DNA from: Flavobacterium sp. Root935
GTDB lineage: Bacteria; Bacteroidota; Bacteroidia; Flavobacteriales; Flavobacteriaceae
Direction: 5' to 3'
Assembly: GCF_001429295.1 (NCBI RefSeq)
Contig: NZ_LMJL01000012.1
Span: 749,276 to 813,275, forward strand
Length of the DNA: 64,000 nt
Shown here: piece after piece, positions 50,437 through 59,407 of the stretch
Numbering within the stretch: the stretch's first letter is position 1
Layout of the letters: every line of letters starts with the position of its first letter
Made by a program: the position numbers and the translations under genes
The notes under the pieces: generated by a model
The model's input: the letters and a program-made list of their open reading frames with translations, nothing else
What the model was told of the DNA's origin: nothing
Database searches by the model: none

Positions 50437-51048
50437 ATGAAAATTAAAATTGCATCAATTCTTATTTTACAGCTGTTATTCATTTCTTGCTCGAGCACGA
50501 TTTCAACAGTAAAAAAAGAATATACTTTAAACAATTCAAAAGAACTAAAATCAGATTGGACGATTAATTCTAAAGAATGGATTCTAAAAAAAGACACTCT
50601 TACAGGAAATGGTTCTCTTTCTCCTTGGGGAGTCTTGGTTTCGAAAAAACAGCTTCCAGAGAATTATGAAATTGATTTAAAAGTCAATATGACAGGAGAA
50701 TCTTTATTTGAAATAATGCTTAATTTGGATAAAGGAAAATACATTAGAACATACTTGTACCAAATTGATCAAAACATAGTAATTGGCGATGGAATTTATG
50801 ATAAAAAAGACGATTCGTATGGTAAACGAGGCGGAAAAACGTTGTTTAAAAAACCAATGGAATTAGAAAACAATAAATGGTATTCCGTTAAAATTAAAGT
50901 CCAAAACAATCAATTATTCTTTTCTGTAGACAACAAAACTTCTTTAGAATGTTCTCTTGAAAAAAGCAATTTAAATGAAAAAGGAAAACTAGGTTTTATA
51001 ACCAACGGTGAAGTAAAAATAACTGGTTTAAAAATTAAATCTATTTAA
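50437..51048 (+). CDS. Lipoprotein with a DUF1080-like beta-sandwich
   Basis: Exported lipoprotein, 203 residues; lipobox LLFISCSSTI with Cys at about 19. The mature part looks like a concanavalin-type sandwich of the 3-keto-disaccharide hydrolase/DUF1080 group: WGVLVSKKQLPENYEIDLKV, YSVKIKVQNNQLFFSVDN and KGKLGFITNGEVKITGLKI. No clear catalytic residues. It abuts the ABC ATPase stop. A hairpin repeat and a terminator lie downstream. Confidence 0.75.
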   Translation: MKIKIASILILQLLFISCSSTISTVKKEYTLNNSKELKSDWTINSKEWILKKDTLTGNGSLSPWGVLVSKKQLPENYEIDLKVNMTGESLFEIMLNLDKGKYIRTYLYQIDQNIVIGDGIYDKKDDSYGKRGGKTLFKKPMELENNKWYSVKIKVQNNQLFFSVDNKTSLECSLEKSNLNEKGKLGFITNGEVKITGLKIKSI

Positions 51049-51075
51049 GAATTAAATTAATAACACAAAGCATAA

Positions 51076-51149
51076 CTGTAGAGACGCACTGCTGTGCGTC
51101 TCCACAAATATTCACAATGCGTTAGACGCACTGCGGTGCGTCTCTACAG
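51076..51149. repeat. Palindromic repeat with GAGACGCAC arms
   Basis: CTGTAGAGACGCACTGC and its inverse GCGGTGCGTCTCTACAG bracket an inner copy, TGTGCGTCTC..GACGCACTG, so the unit is a nested inverted repeat of 74 bases. Similar repeats occur in many bacterial genomes. Noncoding. Confidence 0.7.
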
Positions 51150-51170
51150 AATATTGGAATGGTAAAACGA

Positions 51171-51195
51171 AAAAAGCTCCGAAAAGGAGCTTTTT
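51171..51195. terminator. Bidirectional terminator between convergent genes
   Basis: AAAAAGCTCC, GAAA and AGGAGCTTTTT form a perfect stem with A-run and T-run sides. It lies between the lipoprotein gene (plus) and rluD (minus) and could serve both. Confidence 0.85.
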
Positions 51196-51251
51196 CTATT
51201 TCATTTAGTTAAGGAAAAATTATCTAATTATCTAATTGACAAATTCCCTAA

Positions 51252-52298
51252 TTAAGCATCTTCATCCTCGACATTATGCGACTTCACATAATTACGCCAC
51301 TTCTCGATACAATCTTGAAAATCCTGTGGCAATTCTGTATCAAAACGCATTAATTCGCCAGTATTAGGATGAACAAATCCAAGAGTTTTGGCATGCAGTG
51401 CCTGACGCGGCAAAGCTTTAAAACAATTGTCTATAAACTGTTTATATTTTGTAAAAGTTGTTCCTTTTAAGATTAAATGTCCGCCATAACGTTCATCATT
51501 AAACAACGGATGTCCGATGTGTTTCATGTGCGCACGAATTTGATGCGTTCTTCCCGTTTCCAGTTTACAAGAAATCAAGGTAACATAACCAAAACGTTCC
51601 AAAACTTTATAATGTGTAATCGCAGGTTTTCCAATTTCAGGATCGTCAAAAACCGCCATTTGCATGCGGTCTTTTAAGTGTCTTGCCAGATTTCCTTCAA
51701 TGGTACCGCTTTCAGCCACAACATTTCCCCATACAAGGGCAATATATTCACGTTCAGTCGTTTTAGCTTCAAATTGTTTTGCTAAATGTGTCATTGCAGC
51801 TTCTGTTTTAGCCACAACCAAAAGACCAGAAGTATCTTTATCAATACGGTGCACCAAACCTGGACGTTCACTGCTATTCATTGGCAGATTATCAAAATGA
51901 TGTGCCAAGGCATTTACCAAAGTTCCGGTGTAATTTCCGTGACCTGGGTGTACAACCATTCCCGGCTCCTTATTGATCAATAAAAGAGCATCATCTTCAT
52001 AAACAATATTCAGCGGAATATCTTCAGGAAGAATATGATTTTCAAACGGCGGATGCGATAACATAACCGTAATCACATCAAAAGGTTTTACTTTATAATT
52101 TGATTTTACCGGAATATCATTTACAAAAATGTTTCCTTCAGTTGCTGCGTTCTGGATCTTATTGCGCGTAGCATTCTGAATCAAATTCATTAAATATTTG
52201 TCAATACGCAAAAACGCCTGACCTTTAGGTACTTCAAATCTGTAATGCTCGAATAATTCGTCTTCCAGATCTAAATTTTCTTCAATATTATTGTTCAT
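51252..52298 (-). CDS. rluD: RluD-family 23S rRNA pseudouridine synthase
   Basis: Isomerises uridines in 23S rRNA, 348 residues from the ATG at 52298 (MNNNIEENLDLED), which overlaps the PASTA gene stop by 11 bases; the longer in-frame start lies inside that gene. S4 RNA-binding domain at about 25-75, then the catalytic domain with HRIDKDTSGLLV (catalytic Asp near 153), HYKVLERFG and KLETGRTHQIRAHMKHIGH. Acidic C-terminus. Assignment to RluD instead of RluC is by length and S4 domain. Confidence 0.93.
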   Translation of the reverse strand: MNNNIEENLDLEDELFEHYRFEVPKGQAFLRIDKYLMNLIQNATRNKIQNAATEGNIFVNDIPVKSNYKVKPFDVITVMLSHPPFENHILPEDIPLNIVYEDDALLLINKEPGMVVHPGHGNYTGTLVNALAHHFDNLPMNSSERPGLVHRIDKDTSGLLVVAKTEAAMTHLAKQFEAKTTEREYIALVWGNVVAESGTIEGNLARHLKDRMQMAVFDDPEIGKPAITHYKVLERFGYVTLISCKLETGRTHQIRAHMKHIGHPLFNDERYGGHLILKGTTFTKYKQFIDNCFKALPRQALHAKTLGFVHPNTGELMRFDTELPQDFQDCIEKWRNYVKSHNVEDEDA

Positions 52299-52908
52299 CT
52301 TGTGGGGTTTCTGCAGGCTCAGTTGCTGTACTGTCTGCCTGACTTTCATCTACATAGCTTGCTTTTCCGTCACCTAAAACCAAATCGATTTTAGACGCTT
52401 TCAATACGCGGTCTCCTACTTTTAAATTTCTGCCTTTTAAACGCATTTCCAATACCATATCTTTTCCAAGATTCGGAATATAAGTAATAGTTCCTGGCTC
52501 AAGTCCTAAAGCTTTTAAAGTCGGAACTGCTTCACGATACGTTTTCTCGATCAAATCAGGAATTTTAACAGAAGAAAAGCCTGAAGCATTAATCTTAATA
52601 TAAATTTTTCTTCCCACTTTTACTTTAGTTCCCGGCAGCGGATCCTGCTCAACAACACTATATTTTGGGAATTCACTTCTGTAATCAACACTGTCCAGCA
52701 GTACGTAGTCTAAATCCAGTTCATCCAATTTCTCTTCTACTTGTTCCTCAGTCAGTTTAGACAAATTCGGAACAGCTATTTCATGTCCGTGATCAGTTGT
52801 AAAAGTCAACCAATGCATAAATAAATAACCAATAACCGCAATGATAGCTGCGGCCGCAAGCAATTGCAAGAAAAAAACTCGGCTTGTTAAATACTGACGT
52901 AAACTCAT
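52288..52908 (-). CDS. Membrane-anchored PASTA domain protein
   Basis: 206 residues: one N-terminal membrane segment (about 10-32, FFLQLLAAAAIIAVIGYLFM) and two PASTA domains (about 38-110 and 111-180). These have AVPNLSKLTEEQVEEKLDEL, VVEQDPLPGTKVKVGRKIYI and KIPDLIEKTYREAVPTLKAL. The C-terminus is Glu/Thr/Gln-rich and disordered. PASTA domains bind peptidoglycan or serve as spacers in the periplasm. It lacks any kinase or penicillin-binding domain. The gene is upstream of rluD (overlap 11). A -7 match (TATCTTTG, 52936-52929) lies 21 bases upstream. Confidence 0.88.
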   Translation of the reverse strand: MSLRQYLTSRVFFLQLLAAAAIIAVIGYLFMHWLTFTTDHGHEIAVPNLSKLTEEQVEEKLDELDLDYVLLDSVDYRSEFPKYSVVEQDPLPGTKVKVGRKIYIKINASGFSSVKIPDLIEKTYREAVPTLKALGLEPGTITYIPNLGKDMVLEMRLKGRNLKVGDRVLKASKIDLVLGDGKASYVDESQADSTATEPAETPQDEQ

Positions 52909-52997
52909 AAATTTATTTTTAATAGCGACAAAGATAAAGTATTTCGTTTCAAAAAAAATGATAATTTTGTTTAAAACAAGAATGCAAGAAATTGTTT

Positions 52998-53061
52998 GAC
53001 TGAGCGAAGTCGAAGTCCCGTTTGCCGAATTACTTTGCGGGGACTTCGACTTCGCTCAGTC
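52998..53061. repeat. Long palindromic repeat (GACTGAGCGAAGTC family)
   Basis: A 22-base perfect stem: left arm GACTGAGCGAAGTCGAAGTC plus CC (52998-53019), right arm its inverse (53040-53061), with a 20-base loop. A single-arm relative (GGCTGAGTGAAGTCGAAGTC) lies at about 54204-54224. Noncoding. Confidence 0.75.
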
Positions 53062-53167
53062 TGACAAATATAACGAACAAACATAATTCGTAAAAATTAG
53101 TACAATTAGAAACAAAAACAATAAAATCGATTAAATAACAAAAACGATTAAACAAATAAACAATAAA

Positions 53168-54139
53168 ATGAAAAACATTGCCATCATCATGGGCGGATAT
53201 TCAAGCGAATACAAAATTTCGCTGATCAGCGGAAACGTTGTATACCAATATCTTGATAAAACAAAATACAACGGATTTCGAATTCACATTTTCAAAGAAA
53301 AATGGGTTTATGTAGACCAAAATGATGCCGAATTCCCAATCGATAAAAATGACTTTTCAGTAACAGTAAACGGAGAAAAAATCACTTTTGATTGTGTTTT
53401 CAACGCAATTCACGGAACTCCAGGCGAAGACGGATTAATGCAGGCATATTTCGAATTAATCGGCATGCCGCAATCTTCTTGCGATTATTACCAATCTGCA
53501 CTTACATTCAATAAAAGAGATTTATTATCGGTTTTAAAACCATACGGAATCAAAACGGCAATCTCTTATTATTTGAACAAGGGAGACGAAATCAATACAG
53601 CTGAAATTGTTAAAAAAGTTGGACTTCCATGTTTCGTTAAACCAAACAAAGCAGGTTCAAGTTTTGGAATTTCTAAAGTAAAAACCGAAGCTGAACTGCC
53701 AATTGCAATCGAAGTGGCGTACAAAGAAGACAATGAAATCATCATAGAAAGTTTCCTTGACGGAACTGAAGTTTCTGTGGGCGTAATTAATTATAAAGGT
53801 GAAATTAAAGTTTTACCAATGACTGAAATCGTTTCAGAAAATGATTTCTTTGATTACGAAGCTAAATACGAAGGAAAATCGCAAGAAATAACACCCGCGA
53901 GAATCTCAGACGAATTAACTCAAAAAGTCGGAGAAACAGCAAAACGCGCTTACGAAGTTTTAAAAATGAAAGGTTTCTCAAGAAGCGAATTTATCATCGT
54001 AGACAACGAACCGTACATGCTGGAAATGAATACTATTCCAGGTTTAACGACAGAAAGTTTGATTCCGCAGCAATCAAAAGCCGCTGGAATTTCTCTAGAA
54101 GATTTATTTACCAATGCGATTGAGTTAGCTCTAGCTTAA
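53168..54139 (+). CDS. ddl: D-alanine--D-alanine ligase
   Basis: Cytoplasmic ATP-grasp enzyme that joins two D-alanines for peptidoglycan precursors, 323 residues. N-terminal domain with IAIIMGGYSSEYKISLISGN and FNAIHGTPGEDGLMQAYFEL. Substrate and ATP regions: LPCFVKPNKAGSSFGISKVK, IIIESFLDGTEVSVGVI and ARISDELTQKVGETAKRAYE. The C-terminus reads MLEMNTIPGLTTESLIPQQS. Starts 107 bases after the palindromic repeat. Confidence 0.96.
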   Translation: MKNIAIIMGGYSSEYKISLISGNVVYQYLDKTKYNGFRIHIFKEKWVYVDQNDAEFPIDKNDFSVTVNGEKITFDCVFNAIHGTPGEDGLMQAYFELIGMPQSSCDYYQSALTFNKRDLLSVLKPYGIKTAISYYLNKGDEINTAEIVKKVGLPCFVKPNKAGSSFGISKVKTEAELPIAIEVAYKEDNEIIIESFLDGTEVSVGVINYKGEIKVLPMTEIVSENDFFDYEAKYEGKSQEITPARISDELTQKVGETAKRAYEVLKMKGFSRSEFIIVDNEPYMLEMNTIPGLTTESLIPQQSKAAGISLEDLFTNAIELALA

Positions 54140-54146
54140 AAAAGAT

Positions 54147-54285
54147 ACTAAGGTTCTGAGATGCTAAGTTACTAAGATCTCAGAACCTTATTTTTTATGT
54201 CAGGCTGAGTGAAGTCGAAGTCACCAAAAGCTTAAACCTAAAAACTTAGAAAATTAGCATCTCAGAACCTTAGAACCTTAAAAAA
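54147..54285. repeat. Repeat cluster with TCTGAGATGCTAAG units
   Basis: AAGGTTCTGAGATGCTAAG near 54150 and its inverse CTCAGAACCTTA (54180-54191, and again near 54260-54280) form palindromes. The single GAAGTC-family arm lies inside (54204-54224). The same TCTGAGATGCTAAG unit recurs at 57154-57172 and its inverse near 55008. Confidence 0.65.
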
Positions 54286-54287
54286 AA

Positions 54288-54980
54288 ATGAAAGAAATCT
54301 TTGAATGGAATAGATTGTTATTTAACGAATTACCCCAGATTTTCCTTCTGGAAGTAATATTTCGTTCAACGGTTATGTTTACTATTTTACTGCTTACATT
54401 AAAGTTAGCTGGTAAAAGAGGAGTAAAACAATTATCTATATTCGAAACCGTAATTGTTATTGCGCTTGGTTCGGCCGCCGGCGATCCAATGTTTTATGAA
54501 GATGTCGGAATAATACCGGCAGCGATTGTTTTCTTAGTTATCATTATCCTATATCGCGGTGTAACATGGCTTACTGGAAAGAGTAAAAAATTCGAGGAAT
54601 TTATAGAAGGCAAAACCGAATGCTTAATCAATGACGGAAAATTTTCTATCTCAACTTTTAAAAAAGAATCTTTGGCTCAGGACGAATTTTTCTCTGAATT
54701 AAGAATCAAATCCATTGAACATTTAGGACAAGTTAAACATGCTTTTATAGAAACAAGCGGAGAAATAAGCGTCTTTTTTTACAAAGATGAAGAAGTGAAA
54801 CACGGACTTCCTATTTTGCCTTTACTTTTCCATCAAAAAAGTAAAAACATTCTAAGTGACGGAATTTATTCCTGCACTTTTTGCGGTCATACCGAAGAAC
54901 AAAAAAAAGGAACCGCAAAATGTAAAATCTGTAAAAAAGACGAATGGGTTCCAGCAATAAAAACCCTTAGAATTACCTAA
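54288..54980 (+). CDS. DUF421 (YetF-like) membrane protein with C-terminal zinc ribbon
   Basis: 230 residues. Three N-terminal membrane segments (about 20-40, 50-62 and 72-90) precede the DUF421 core: VIALGSAAGDPMFYEDVGII, then FIEGKTECLINDGKFSIST. The C-terminus has four Cys (CTFCGHTEEQ, then CKICKKDEWVP, about 197-221), forming a rubredoxin-like zinc ribbon beyond the usual domain end. DUF421 proteins occur in stress and spore contexts; the function is unclear. The ribbon is unusual and may bind metal. Confidence 0.82.
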   Translation: MKEIFEWNRLLFNELPQIFLLEVIFRSTVMFTILLLTLKLAGKRGVKQLSIFETVIVIALGSAAGDPMFYEDVGIIPAAIVFLVIIILYRGVTWLTGKSKKFEEFIEGKTECLINDGKFSISTFKKESLAQDEFFSELRIKSIEHLGQVKHAFIETSGEISVFFYKDEEVKHGLPILPLLFHQKSKNILSDGIYSCTFCGHTEEQKKGTAKCKICKKDEWVPAIKTLRIT

Positions 54981-55033
54981 ATAAAGATCAAAACTTAGAA
55001 TCTTAGTAACTCAGAACCTTAGAACCTCAAAAA

Positions 55034-55492
55034 ATGAGAAGAGCAATATTCCCCGGATCCTTTGATCCTATTACACTTGGACATGAAGACATTATCAAAA
55101 GAGGAATTCCTTTGTTTGACGAAATTGTAATTGCGATTGGTGTAAATGCCGAAAAAAAATACATGTTTTCATTAGAAGAAAGAAAGCGTTTTATTGAAGA
55201 AACTTTTAAAGACGAACCAAAAGTATCAGTTATCACTTATGAAGGTTTAACAATTGATCTGGCAAAAAAACTAAAAGCCAATTTTATTTTAAGAGGTCTT
55301 CGCAACCCAGCAGATTTCGAATTTGAAAAAGCTATTGCGCATACGAATAGAAAACTTTCTAAAATAGAAACAGTATTTTTATTAACTGCTGCAAGTACAT
55401 CATTTATTAGTTCGAGTATTGTTCGTGATGTATTGCGTCATGGAGGTGAGTATGAAATGCTGGTTCCTGATGCGGTTCGGGTTAAAAAATAA
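55034..55492 (+). CDS. coaD: Phosphopantetheine adenylyltransferase
   Basis: Fourth step of CoA synthesis: 4'-phosphopantetheine plus ATP to dephospho-CoA. 152 residues, normal length. Nucleotidyltransferase motif GSFDPITLGHEDIIKRG near the N-terminus (T-x-G-H); also FILRGLRNPADFEFEKAIAH and the C-terminal TSFISSSIVRDVLRHGG. Cytoplasmic hexamer in known members. It lies 53 bases after the DUF421 gene, with repeat sequence between. Confidence 0.96.
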   Translation: MRRAIFPGSFDPITLGHEDIIKRGIPLFDEIVIAIGVNAEKKYMFSLEERKRFIEETFKDEPKVSVITYEGLTIDLAKKLKANFILRGLRNPADFEFEKAIAHTNRKLSKIETVFLLTAASTSFISSSIVRDVLRHGGEYEMLVPDAVRVKK

Positions 55493-55554
55493 TTAAGAAA
55501 AATCATTTAAATTAGACAAAAAAAATAAGACAAATATTACAATTAAGAGGATTT

Positions 55555-56448
55555 ATGAAAAAAATAGTTTTGATATTGTTATTAATGTCTATTAATAATA
55601 ATTTATTTTCTCAAAGCGTTATTGCAACAGTATTGAGCGGTTCACATTTAATACTTACCACTGACTGGAGTAAATTTAGTACTAAAAGCATAATAGTAGA
55701 AAAAGTAGATGGGAGCAAAAGTAAAACTTATTACTTTTCAACTCCTAGGCCAATAAATCCTACTGCAATGTTTGTTGAAGGTCTGGAAAATGATTTTGAA
55801 CAAGGTTCGCAAGTTAAGGTATATGTTTTAAAGCCAAAAGTAAGCGGAATAACATCAAATCAAATACAAGCAACTGTTGGTGCTGGAAACCATTTATTAA
55901 AAGTGATTGACTGGTCAATTTACAACAGCAATAATATACTGGTAGAAGAAACAAATGGTATGAATCAAAATATCTATAAATCAACCGGTAGAAATTATAA
56001 TCCTACTGCAATGGCGGTTCCTAATATTGATCAAGATTATGCACAAGGAACAGCGGTAAATGTTTATATAATTGAAGATATCAATTTTCTGAATAACAAT
56101 ATTGGAGTAGGGACAAGCTCACCATCTTACAAACTGGATGTTTGCGGAACAATTAGAGCAAAAGAAATAAAAGTCGATTTATTGGGAGGATGCGATTTTG
56201 TTTTTGAAAAAGATTATAAACTTCTTGGATTAGACGAGCTTGAATCTTATGTAAATACAAACAAACATCTTCCAGAAATTGCATCTGAGAAAGAAATGAT
56301 TGAAAATGGACTCAATATGAAAGATTTTCAACTTAAATTATTGCAAAAAATAGAAGAGTTAACACTTTACACAATTGAACAAAATAAAGAAATTAAAAAT
56401 CTAAAAAAGAAAGTTAACTCGTTAGAATCTAAGTCGAAGAAAAAATAG
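55555..56448 (+). CDS. Exported protein with duplicated beta domain and tail-fibre-like coiled coil
   Basis: 297 residues; signal peptide ending near NNLFSQS (residue 20). Two tandem repeats of about 75-80 residues follow, each with an INPTAM or YNPTAM motif near the end (about 25-95 and 105-175). The C-terminus starts NIGVGTSSPSYKLDVCGTIR, then LGLDELESYVNTNKHLPEIA and a coiled coil (about 255-297). That pattern is a common Bacteroidetes surface-protein ending resembling tail-fibre domains. Likely a surface or extracellular adhesin-type protein; ligand unknown. No partner gene. Confidence 0.75.
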   Translation: MKKIVLILLLMSINNNLFSQSVIATVLSGSHLILTTDWSKFSTKSIIVEKVDGSKSKTYYFSTPRPINPTAMFVEGLENDFEQGSQVKVYVLKPKVSGITSNQIQATVGAGNHLLKVIDWSIYNSNNILVEETNGMNQNIYKSTGRNYNPTAMAVPNIDQDYAQGTAVNVYIIEDINFLNNNIGVGTSSPSYKLDVCGTIRAKEIKVDLLGGCDFVFEKDYKLLGLDELESYVNTNKHLPEIASEKEMIENGLNMKDFQLKLLQKIEELTLYTIEQNKEIKNLKKKVNSLESKSKKK

Positions 56449-56561
56449 ATTTTAGTTATTGTTCTCTTTCTTCATCAGTAAACTAACATAAACACTAAAC
56501 AATAAACTTGTAATCAAAACAAATTATAAGTAATTTCGCATTTTTAAACAAACAATAAATA

Positions 56562-57140
56562 ATGAGCATCGAAAGAGAATTAAGCAAACGAAGCGGATCT
56601 AAATGTGAACTTTGCGGAAACGAAGAAAATCTAAAAGTTTATCAAGTACTGCCAACTCAAAAAGGCGGTATTGATGAAGCTATATTAGCCTGTAATACCT
56701 GTATTGACCAAATTGAAAATCCAGATAACGTAGAATTAAATCACTGGAGATGCCTTAACGACAGCATGTGGAATGAAAATGTTGCTGTGCAAGTTGTTGC
56801 TTGGAGAATGTTAAGCCGTTTGCGTGCTGCAGGATGGCCTCAGGAATTATTGGACATGATGTATTTAGATGAAGATACTCTCGCATGGGCACAAGCAACT
56901 GGCGAAGGCGAAGATGACGAAAATAAATTAGTTCACCGTGACAGTAACGGTGTAGTACTACAACACGGAGATTCTGTTGTTTTAATCAAAGATCTTAAAG
57001 TAAAAGGATCCAGCATGGTTGCCAAACAAGGAACTGCTGTGAGAAATATTCGTTTAGATCACGAAAACGCTGAATACATCGAAGGAAAAGTTGATGGACA
57101 GCAGATTGTAATTATAACGCAGTATGTGAAGAAGATTTAA
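56562..57140 (+). CDS. phnA: PhnA family protein
   Basis: 192 residues. N-terminal zinc-ribbon domain with CELCGNEENL and CNTCIDQIENP, followed by an all-helical segment (LNHWRCLNDSMWNENVAVQV) and a C-terminal SH3-like PhnA domain: LQHGDSVVLIKDLKVKGSSM, KQGTAVRNIRLD and YIEGKVDGQQIVI. Despite the name, its role in phosphonate use is unproven. Longer than E. coli PhnA (about 111), mainly through the helical middle. Single gene; its downstream flank is repeat-rich. Confidence 0.88.
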   Translation: MSIERELSKRSGSKCELCGNEENLKVYQVLPTQKGGIDEAILACNTCIDQIENPDNVELNHWRCLNDSMWNENVAVQVVAWRMLSRLRAAGWPQELLDMMYLDEDTLAWAQATGEGEDDENKLVHRDSNGVVLQHGDSVVLIKDLKVKGSSMVAKQGTAVRNIRLDHENAEYIEGKVDGQQIVIITQYVKKI

Positions 57141-57146
57141 ATAAAG

Positions 57147-57322
57147 TTGCTAAGGTTCTGAGATGCTAAGATTCTAAGTTTTTTTTTAGAATACTCACTA
57201 TTTAACCGCAAAGCACACAAAGATTTACGCAAAGTTCACAAAGTTTTATTCACAAAGCTTTGCGAACTTTGTGCTTTTAAAAGCCTTTAAATAAAAAAAC
57301 TTAGCGAGCTTTGCGTTAAAAT
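57147..57322. repeat. Repeat cluster: TCTGAGATGCTAAG unit plus CGCAAAG palindrome
   Basis: GGTTCTGAGATGCTAAGATT (57154-57173) is followed by a palindrome with the arms CCGCAAAGCACACAAAG and CTTAGCGAGCTTTGCG (57202-57316), in the same style as 59427-59543. The inner arms CGCAAAGTTCACAAAG and CTTTGCGAACTTTGTG also pair. Confidence 0.65.
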
Positions 57323-57357
57323 TAAAGACAAAGTTTATCAACCTGAAACTTGAAACA

Positions 57358-57386
57358 AAAAAGCCGTTCAAATAGAACGGCTTTTT
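57358..57386. terminator. Terminator between phnA-side repeats and the exported 147-residue gene
   Basis: AAAAAGCCGTTC, AAATA and GAACGGCTTTTT form a perfect stem with A and T runs. It lies 18 bases after the stop of the minus-strand gene at 57404 and can serve both directions. Confidence 0.85.
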
Positions 57387-57403
57387 ATACATATATCGAA
57401 AAA

Positions 57404-57847
57404 TTATTTTTGAAATAATTTATTGATTTGGTCTTTTACGAATGGCTCAGAAACGTTGTTTGTTGCTGCGTCTCTTTCTTTACCAGAAACCATAAACTGA
57501 ACTGTAGATTTGTCTGGAACCACATTTCCTGTGTAGTGCAACCAAATGTAGTTGTTAGGTAACTCTAATTTGATATCGTACAACGGAGAAGCTGTAAATC
57601 CGCCCATGATAATGTTGTATAAAGAGTTATAAGCATTATCGATGTTCTTGAATGAAAATTTTCTCAAAGTCGAATCGTCATCACTTTGAACAATAGTGTA
57701 ATACACAGTGTATTCGTCACCAATTTTCTGAATGTAGTTGTTATTTACTTTTCCTAATTTTTCTACAGGAACCGTTTCTAGAACCTTAACCTGTGCAAAC
57801 GAAACAAAAGTAAAAAACAATGCGGCAAGAGTAATAATCTTTTTCAT
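57404..57847 (-). CDS. Exported protein of unknown function
   Basis: 147 residues with a signal peptide ending near FVSFAQVKV (residue 19). The mature part is a beta-rich domain: EYTVYYTIVQSDDDSTLRKF, YIWLHYTGNVVPDKSTVQFM and a C-terminal helix VKDQINKLFQK. I do not recognise a family; no lipobox. A single gene between two repeat clusters. A terminator follows at 57358-57386. Confidence 0.7.
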   Translation of the reverse strand: MKKIITLAALFFTFVSFAQVKVLETVPVEKLGKVNNNYIQKIGDEYTVYYTIVQSDDDSTLRKFSFKNIDNAYNSLYNIIMGGFTASPLYDIKLELPNNYIWLHYTGNVVPDKSTVQFMVSGKERDAATNNVSEPFVKDQINKLFQK

Positions 57848-58038
57848 ATAGTATTTGGGGTTACAATTTTACTGTAGCAAAAAAACATAGAAATATTGAA
57901 AAAACACCTATCAAATCATTATTTTTTTAACATAAAATTGTAAAACTTAGTTAAAGAATTCTAAACATCTGAAATACAAGGAGATAAATCCAAAGTCAAA
58001 AAAACTCTTTAATCAAATTATTCGCTCGTTTAGCATAA

Positions 58039-59403
58039 CTAATATTTCCCTCTTTTCTCCTCTTCTTCTTTCTTGATGACATTTCGGGCAACCTCAATTT
58101 TGAACTTTTTGCCTTTCATCTTTTCGTCCTTAATATTTTTCAGAAGTTCTTTTACCTTATTGAATCTTACGGCTGCAAACGAAACAAAATCTTTCACTTC
58201 AATTAAACCTAAATCCTCTTTTTCTAATTTTCCCTTTTGAGAAAAGAAACCCACAATATCAAATTTATTTAGTTTTGTTTTCTTCCCGCCGCTGATATAA
58301 ATAGTTTGAAATTGAGGCGGATTTGGCAGCGAAACTTTTCCTTCAACATTTAAAACTGCCATTTCATAATCAATATAATCTAATTGTTTTTCACTTTCGT
58401 GAATGATAACATAAGACGTTCCAGTTGCCTGCATACGCGCTGTACGCCCATTTCTATGCGTGAATTCGTCTTCTTTCAATGGGAGGTGATAATGAATGAC
58501 GTGTTTCATTTCTGGAATATCCAAACCTCTAGCTGCTAAATCCGTTGTAACCAAATAGCTGACACTTCCATTTCTAAACTGAATCAAAGCACGTTCACGT
58601 TCGTCCTGATCCATTCCACCGTGATAATAAACCGAATAAATTCCTTTTTCGTTTAAAGTATCGCTGATACGTTCTGCAGCATCGCGATGGTTGCAGAAAA
58701 TAATAGCCGATTCTGAATTTAAAGAACAAATTAAATTGAACAAACTCTGTAATTTATCTTTAGCTGGCGAAACCACCATTTTCATCGAGAGATTAGCTTT
58801 TTCTTCTTCCTCTGGAATAAAATCTAAAACTGTTGGATTTACAACGCGTGTGTATTTCGGAATTTCAATATCGGAAGTTGCCGAAACTAAAACCCTTTTA
58901 TTGACTTTCGGTAATCTACCAATAATGAAAGACATTTGTTCGTGAAAGCCTAATTGAAGCGATTTATCGAATTCATCTAAAATTAAAGTTTGAATTTTAT
59001 CGGTTCTAAAAGTGTCTCGGTCAATATGATCGGCAATTCTTCCTGGCGTTCCAATTAAAACCGCTGGCGGATTGCTTAAATTCTTGATTTCTGTGTCGAT
59101 TGAGTGTCCGCCGTAGCAGATATTTACTTTGTACTGCGTTCCCATTTTTTTCCAAACTTGTTCGATCTGAAGTCCAAGTTCGCGGGACGGAACCAAAATC
59201 AAACATTGAACAGAAAGAATCTCAGGCTGCAACAATTCTAAAATTGGAAGCAAAAAAGCTAATGTTTTTCCAGATCCAGTTGGAGAAAGTAATAAGACGT
59301 TGTTTTCGTTTAAAATGGCATCTTGCGCCATTTCCTGCATTTCGTTCAGACTCTGAATCCCTAAATTCGAAAGTATATTGTTGGAATGGTGTTTTTTATT
59401 CAT
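58039..59403 (-). CDS. dbpA: DEAD-box RNA helicase with DbpA-type RNA-binding domain
   Basis: ATP-dependent RNA helicase for ribosome assembly, 454 residues from the ATG at 59403 (MNKKHHSNNILSNLG). Motif I SPTGSGKTLAFLLP, Ia LVPSRELG, II DEFD (in place of DEAD), III SAT, IV IIFCNHRD, and VI HRNGRTARM. The C-terminal DbpA domain (about 380-450, LNKFDIVGFFSQKGKLEKED) would target 23S rRNA. An earlier in-frame start at 59466 lies in repeat DNA and upstream of the promoter, so the internal ATG is used. Confidence 0.88.
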   Translation of the reverse strand: MNKKHHSNNILSNLGIQSLNEMQEMAQDAILNENNVLLLSPTGSGKTLAFLLPILELLQPEILSVQCLILVPSRELGLQIEQVWKKMGTQYKVNICYGGHSIDTEIKNLSNPPAVLIGTPGRIADHIDRDTFRTDKIQTLILDEFDKSLQLGFHEQMSFIIGRLPKVNKRVLVSATSDIEIPKYTRVVNPTVLDFIPEEEEKANLSMKMVVSPAKDKLQSLFNLICSLNSESAIIFCNHRDAAERISDTLNEKGIYSVYYHGGMDQDERERALIQFRNGSVSYLVTTDLAARGLDIPEMKHVIHYHLPLKEDEFTHRNGRTARMQATGTSYVIIHESEKQLDYIDYEMAVLNVEGKVSLPNPPQFQTIYISGGKKTKLNKFDIVGFFSQKGKLEKEDLGLIEVKDFVSFAAVRFNKVKELLKNIKDEKMKGKKFKIEVARNVIKKEEEEKRGKY

Positions 59404-59407
59404 TTTG

